Notes under the pieces: generated by a model | The model's database searches: none | What the model was told of the DNA's origin: nothing | The model's input: the letters and a program-made list of their open reading frames with translations, nothing else | Translations under genes and position numbers: made by a program | From: JBKPIY01 sp046730475 | GTDB taxonomy: Bacteria > Actinomycetota > Thermoleophilia > Solirubrobacterales > 70-9 | Assembly: GCA_046730475.1 (NCBI GenBank) | Contig: JBKPIY010000082.1 | Location: forward strand, 1 to 41,456 | DNA: 41,456 bases | Reading direction: 5' to 3' | Shown here: piece after piece, positions 39,304 to 41,456 of the stretch | Numbering within the stretch: the first letter of the stretch is position 1 | Layout of the letters: the number at the start of each line of letters is the position of its first letter

Positions 39304-40548
39304 TTAGCGCCGCTTGATGAGCTTGATCCTCCTGCTCTTCGTGTGCGGGGTGCTGCCGGTGCGGGTGTAGGTGACCCTGGCCGTGACCGTCACCTCGCCT
39401 GCCCTCTCCAGCCGCCTCTTCTTCGTGCCCGTCGGCCTCACCGGCAGCTCTACCCTGCGCGTTCGGAGGGCATCCTCGCTCGCCCTCTCTATCTCCTTGC
39501 CCCGCAGCTCAACATGCCCCGACCCGGGGACCTTGACGGGCAGCCTCGCGGTGCCCTTGTGGCGGTTCTTGGTCACCTTTCCGAAGCAGAACACGCTCGA
39601 AGGCCGGGCGTCGACCGCCACCCCGAGGGGGAAGCTCGCGCCCCTGATGAAGCGATGGTTCACTCCCGTGCCGTCGAGATTGGCGCGCCCGATCGTGGTG
39701 CGCGGGGCGCCCAGGGCCTGGTTTGCCCAATAGATGTGCCCGGCGTCGACCGCCACCCCGGCGGGGCCATTCGCGCCCCCGATGAACCTCGGGTCCACCC
39801 CGGTGCCGTCGAGGTTGGCGCGCCCGATCGTGTTGAGGCGGTGGTTGGCCCAGTAGATGTGCCCGGCGTCGACCTCCACCCCGCCGGGGTACGCGCCCGC
39901 GATGAAGCTCTGGTCCACCTCCGTGCCGTCCAGGTTGGCGCGCCCGATCGTGTTGAGGCCGTCGTTGCCCCAGTAGACGTGCGCGGGGTCGACCGCCACC
40001 CCAAGGGCCCGGGTCGCGCCGGTGGCGCTGATGAAGCTCTGGTCCACACCCGTGCCGTCGAGGTTGGCGCGCCCGATCGTGAGGCCGTGCTCATTGGCCC
40101 AATAGACGTGGGCGGCGTCGACCGCCACCCCGGTGCCGAAGTCCCCGCCCGAGATGAAGCTCTGGTCCACCCCCATGCCGTCCAGGTTGGCGCGCCCGAG
40201 GGAGGCGCGTCGGGAGCCCGGGGCGTCGTTTGCCCAGTAGATGTGGGTGGCGTCGACGTCCAGTCCGCTAGGCCCATGCCATCCCCCGCTGGTCTTCGCC
40301 CGGATGAAGCTGCGGTTTGGGCAGGTGCCGTTCAGGTTGGCCCGCCCGATCGTGTTGGTGCCGACGTTGGACCAGTAGACGAACGCCCCGGCGCGGGAGG
40401 TAAAGGCCAGGGTCGCAGTGAGGGCGACAATCGCCGCGAAGAGCAGCGCCACGGTCGCCGGGAAGGATCCGGGCCGTACTCGTCGCGACCGGGACCCCGT
40501 GCAATTGACGTCAACCGGTGACTTGTTGCTTGGTTCGCCTGATGCCAT
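39304..40548 (-). CDS. Secreted YWTD-type beta-propeller protein
   Basis: 414 aa, ATG with AAGGAG 10 nt upstream. A 35-residue basic N-terminus precedes the hydrophobic segment ATVALLFAAIVALTATLAFT, so it is an unusual long signal sequence or anchor. Six repeats of about 42 residues follow, each with GVAVDxxHVYWAN, TIGRANLDGTGVDQSFI. This is the LDL-receptor YWTD propeller pattern, here with YWAN. A C-terminal beta domain rich in Arg/Lys ends RRIKLIKRR. Likely extracellular binding or structural role. Confidence 0.85.
   Translation of the reverse strand: MASGEPSNKSPVDVNCTGSRSRRVRPGSFPATVALLFAAIVALTATLAFTSRAGAFVYWSNVGTNTIGRANLNGTCPNRSFIRAKTSGGWHGPSGLDVDATHIYWANDAPGSRRASLGRANLDGMGVDQSFISGGDFGTGVAVDAAHVYWANEHGLTIGRANLDGTGVDQSFISATGATRALGVAVDPAHVYWGNDGLNTIGRANLDGTEVDQSFIAGAYPGGVEVDAGHIYWANHRLNTIGRANLDGTGVDPRFIGGANGPAGVAVDAGHIYWANQALGAPRTTIGRANLDGTGVNHRFIRGASFPLGVAVDARPSSVFCFGKVTKNRHKGTARLPVKVPGSGHVELRGKEIERASEDALRTRRVELPVRPTGTKKRRLERAGEVTVTARVTYTRTGSTPHTKSRRIKLIKRR
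39676..40352 (-). repeat. About 120-145 nt tandem coding repeats of the propeller gene
   Basis: The string ttggcgcgcccgatcgt recurs (with small changes) near 39680, 39815, 39935, 40064, 40190 and 40336. Each copy encodes the IGRANLDG part of one blade. Conservation at DNA level suggests continuing recombination among blades. Confidence 0.75.
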
Positions 40549-40639
40549 CTTCGTGAGCTCCTTTTCAGCATCCGCCCGGGCCTGGGGTTGAAGTGACCAG
40601 GCACGCGGCGGTCGGTTCACCGGCAACGTGGACCAGGTC

Positions 40640-40658
40640 GGTATAGGCGCGGTATAGG
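40640..40658. promoter_or_regulatory. Direct repeat upstream of the propeller gene
   Basis: GGTATAGG occurs twice, 3 nt apart, about 90 nt upstream of the propeller start, in the 285-nt gap that otherwise holds only a terminator-like hairpin. On the minus strand it reads CCTATACC twice, so it may include a -10 or an activator site. Speculative. Confidence 0.3.
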
Positions 40659-40771
40659 AGCCGCCTTCGGCGGGCTCTCCTGAGATCACGTTGAGGGGGT
40701 TGTGCGAGTAGCGCCGTCTTCGCGAGCGAGGGCGGCTTGGCAGGGGATCCCGCGCAGGAGCGTTCGGATGA

Positions 40772-40800
40772 ACGGCGGGGGAGCGTCGCACCCCCGCCGT
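40772..40800 (-). terminator. Strong GC hairpin, probable terminator
   Basis: ACGGCGGGGG and CCCCCGCCGT form a perfect 10-bp stem with a 9-nt loop, 34 nt downstream of the stop of the minus-strand gene to its right. There is only a weak T-run after it, as is common in high-GC genomes. Confidence 0.6.
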
Positions 40801-40833
40801 CATCCGGGCCTTACCGCGGCAGCCTCACGCGCA

Positions 40834-41295
40834 CTACGCGCCGAGGGCTGCGCACAGCTGAGCCCGCTCGGTGGCGGTCTCGGGCCCGTCGTGTTCGATC
40901 AGGTGGCCCTGCGCGTCGAAGACGAGCCGGCCGGCGCCGCCGATCGCGACACCGCCATCGGGGAACTTCGTGACGACATTCGGCCCGGTGGTGAAGAGCT
41001 CCCCGGTAGTCAGGTCCCAGTGGAACTCGCGGAGCCCCGAGTTCGGAAGCGACGCCCCGCTCAGCGGGTTCGTCCAGGTCCCCTCGAACGTCGCGTGCCA
41101 GAGTTGCATCACCGGCTGCCCCTCGGCGTCGTAGAACGTCGTGATCTCGCGGACGACGTCGGCCACCCCGACGAGCGTCACTCCGCTTGGGCACGGGGCG
41201 GTGGGCCTTGTTGTCACGGCCACCGTCTCCCGCGTCGGCTCCACGGCGCTCGCGACCGCGGGCAGCGCGAGCGACCCGACCAGCGCCGACGACAA
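40834..41295 (-). CDS. Secreted protein of unknown function
   Basis: About 153 aa from TTG 41295. The N-terminus SSALVGSLALPAVASAVEP looks like the hydrophobic core and cleavage site of a signal peptide, but no positively charged n-region and no ATG or GTG is available upstream in frame; RRDVGRSLVL just before TTG would supply it. The mature part has REITTFYDAEGQPVMQLWHA, TFEGTWTNPLSG, and a C-terminal stretch GGAGRLVFDAQGHLIEHDGP, probably a small beta-barrel (lipocalin/allene-oxide-cyclase-like in feel, not assigned). Start uncertain; the 5' end may be rearranged. Confidence 0.65.
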   Translation of the reverse strand: MSSALVGSLALPAVASAVEPTRETVAVTTRPTAPCPSGVTLVGVADVVREITTFYDAEGQPVMQLWHATFEGTWTNPLSGASLPNSGLREFHWDLTTGELFTTGPNVVTKFPDGGVAIGGAGRLVFDAQGHLIEHDGPETATERAQLCAALGA

Positions 41296-41456
41296 GACGA
41301 GAGATCGCCCAACGTCTCGCCGGTGGCGGCATCGAAGCGCCGGAGGAAGACCGGCTTATTCTGGAAATCGGCGGCATAGGCAACCACGAGGCTCCTACCG
41401 TCCGGGGCCCAGGCGATCGAGGGGTTGTAGGTCAGGGCCCGTTTCCCGGGCCACCG
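41214..41456 (-). CDS. TolB/WD40-like propeller fragment (5' partial)
   Basis: The frame entering from the window end reads ALTYNPSIAWAPDGRSLVVAY, FQNKPVFLRRFDAATGETLGDL, which is typical of a TolB-like or WD40 propeller blade. After about residue 60 it turns into Arg/Ser/Trp-rich sequence typical of an out-of-frame read and stops at 41214, deep inside the secreted protein gene. So the propeller gene seems cut short near 41300. Confidence 0.45.
   Translation of the reverse strand, partial: RWPGKRALTYNPSIAWAPDGRSLVVAYAADFQNKPVFLRRFDAATGETLGDLSSCRRRWSGRSRCPRSRAPWSRRGRRWP

Noticed and set aside
1..41456. tRNA, rRNA, insertion sequences, prophage or integrase genes
   Set aside because: None recognised by eye on either strand; no inverted repeats bounding a transposase-like gene were seen.

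Overview
This is a high-GC (about 70%) bacterial segment that uses ATG, GTG, TTG and probably CTG starts and has densely overlapping operons. Codon use, threonine/lysine gene order, an F420-type PPOX protein, DUF1059, and above all an actinobacterial-type group 1 [NiFe]-hydrogenase suggest an Actinomycetota chromosome, perhaps of the Thermoleophilia type. That placement is inference; no rRNA or tRNA gene is present to confirm it.

Layout. (1) 1-6262: the Gly/Asn-rich C-terminal tail of an unknown protein, then a lysine/threonine block lysA-hom-thrC, two thioredoxin-fold genes, and thrB. (2) 6264-10914: a SILSIGS-repeat membrane protein, a SnoaL-like protein, a cupin, a secreted FG-GAP protein and a membrane-anchored protein with a Pro-rich linker. 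(3) 10872-19064 (minus): a long hydrogenase maturation operon, read as DUF1059, four small single-helix membrane proteins, hypF, hypC, a SIS-HypC-SIS fusion, hypD, hypE, a zinc ribbon and an unknown 198-aa protein. (4) 19124-19140: a perfect inverted repeat in the divergent promoter region. (5) 19167-29797 (plus): the structural operon, read as small subunit, large subunit, a degenerate protease-like protein, a NifU-Rieske-like protein, a maturation protease, a MoxR ATPase, a CoxE-type VWA protein, a CooC-like ATPase, a winged-helix protein with a Cys/His tail, a PadR regulator, a second short CooC/MinD-like ATPase, hypA and hypB. (6) 29846-30327: two small related minus-strand proteins. (7) 30606-35306: a full glutamate synthase large subunit. 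(8) 35329-41456: assorted genes, namely a PPOX protein, a frameshifted VOC protein, SRPBCC, a lipoprotein with a wHTH protein, a divergent MenB/BadI-like and SDR pair, a secreted YWTD-type propeller and two window-end secreted/propeller fragments.

How it works together. Two divergent operons hold what looks like a complete cytoplasmic, membrane-associated H2-oxidising system: catalytic dimer, candidate electron-transfer protein, full HypABCDEF set and endopeptidase. Around this core sit parts not expected in a textbook hydrogenase locus: four tandem one-helix membrane proteins, sugar-isomerase (SIS) domains fused to a HypC domain, and a group of factors otherwise typical of CO dehydrogenases (MoxR/CoxD, CoxE, CooC), with no CO dehydrogenase gene in the window. 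These accessory parts are the most likely undescribed biology here.
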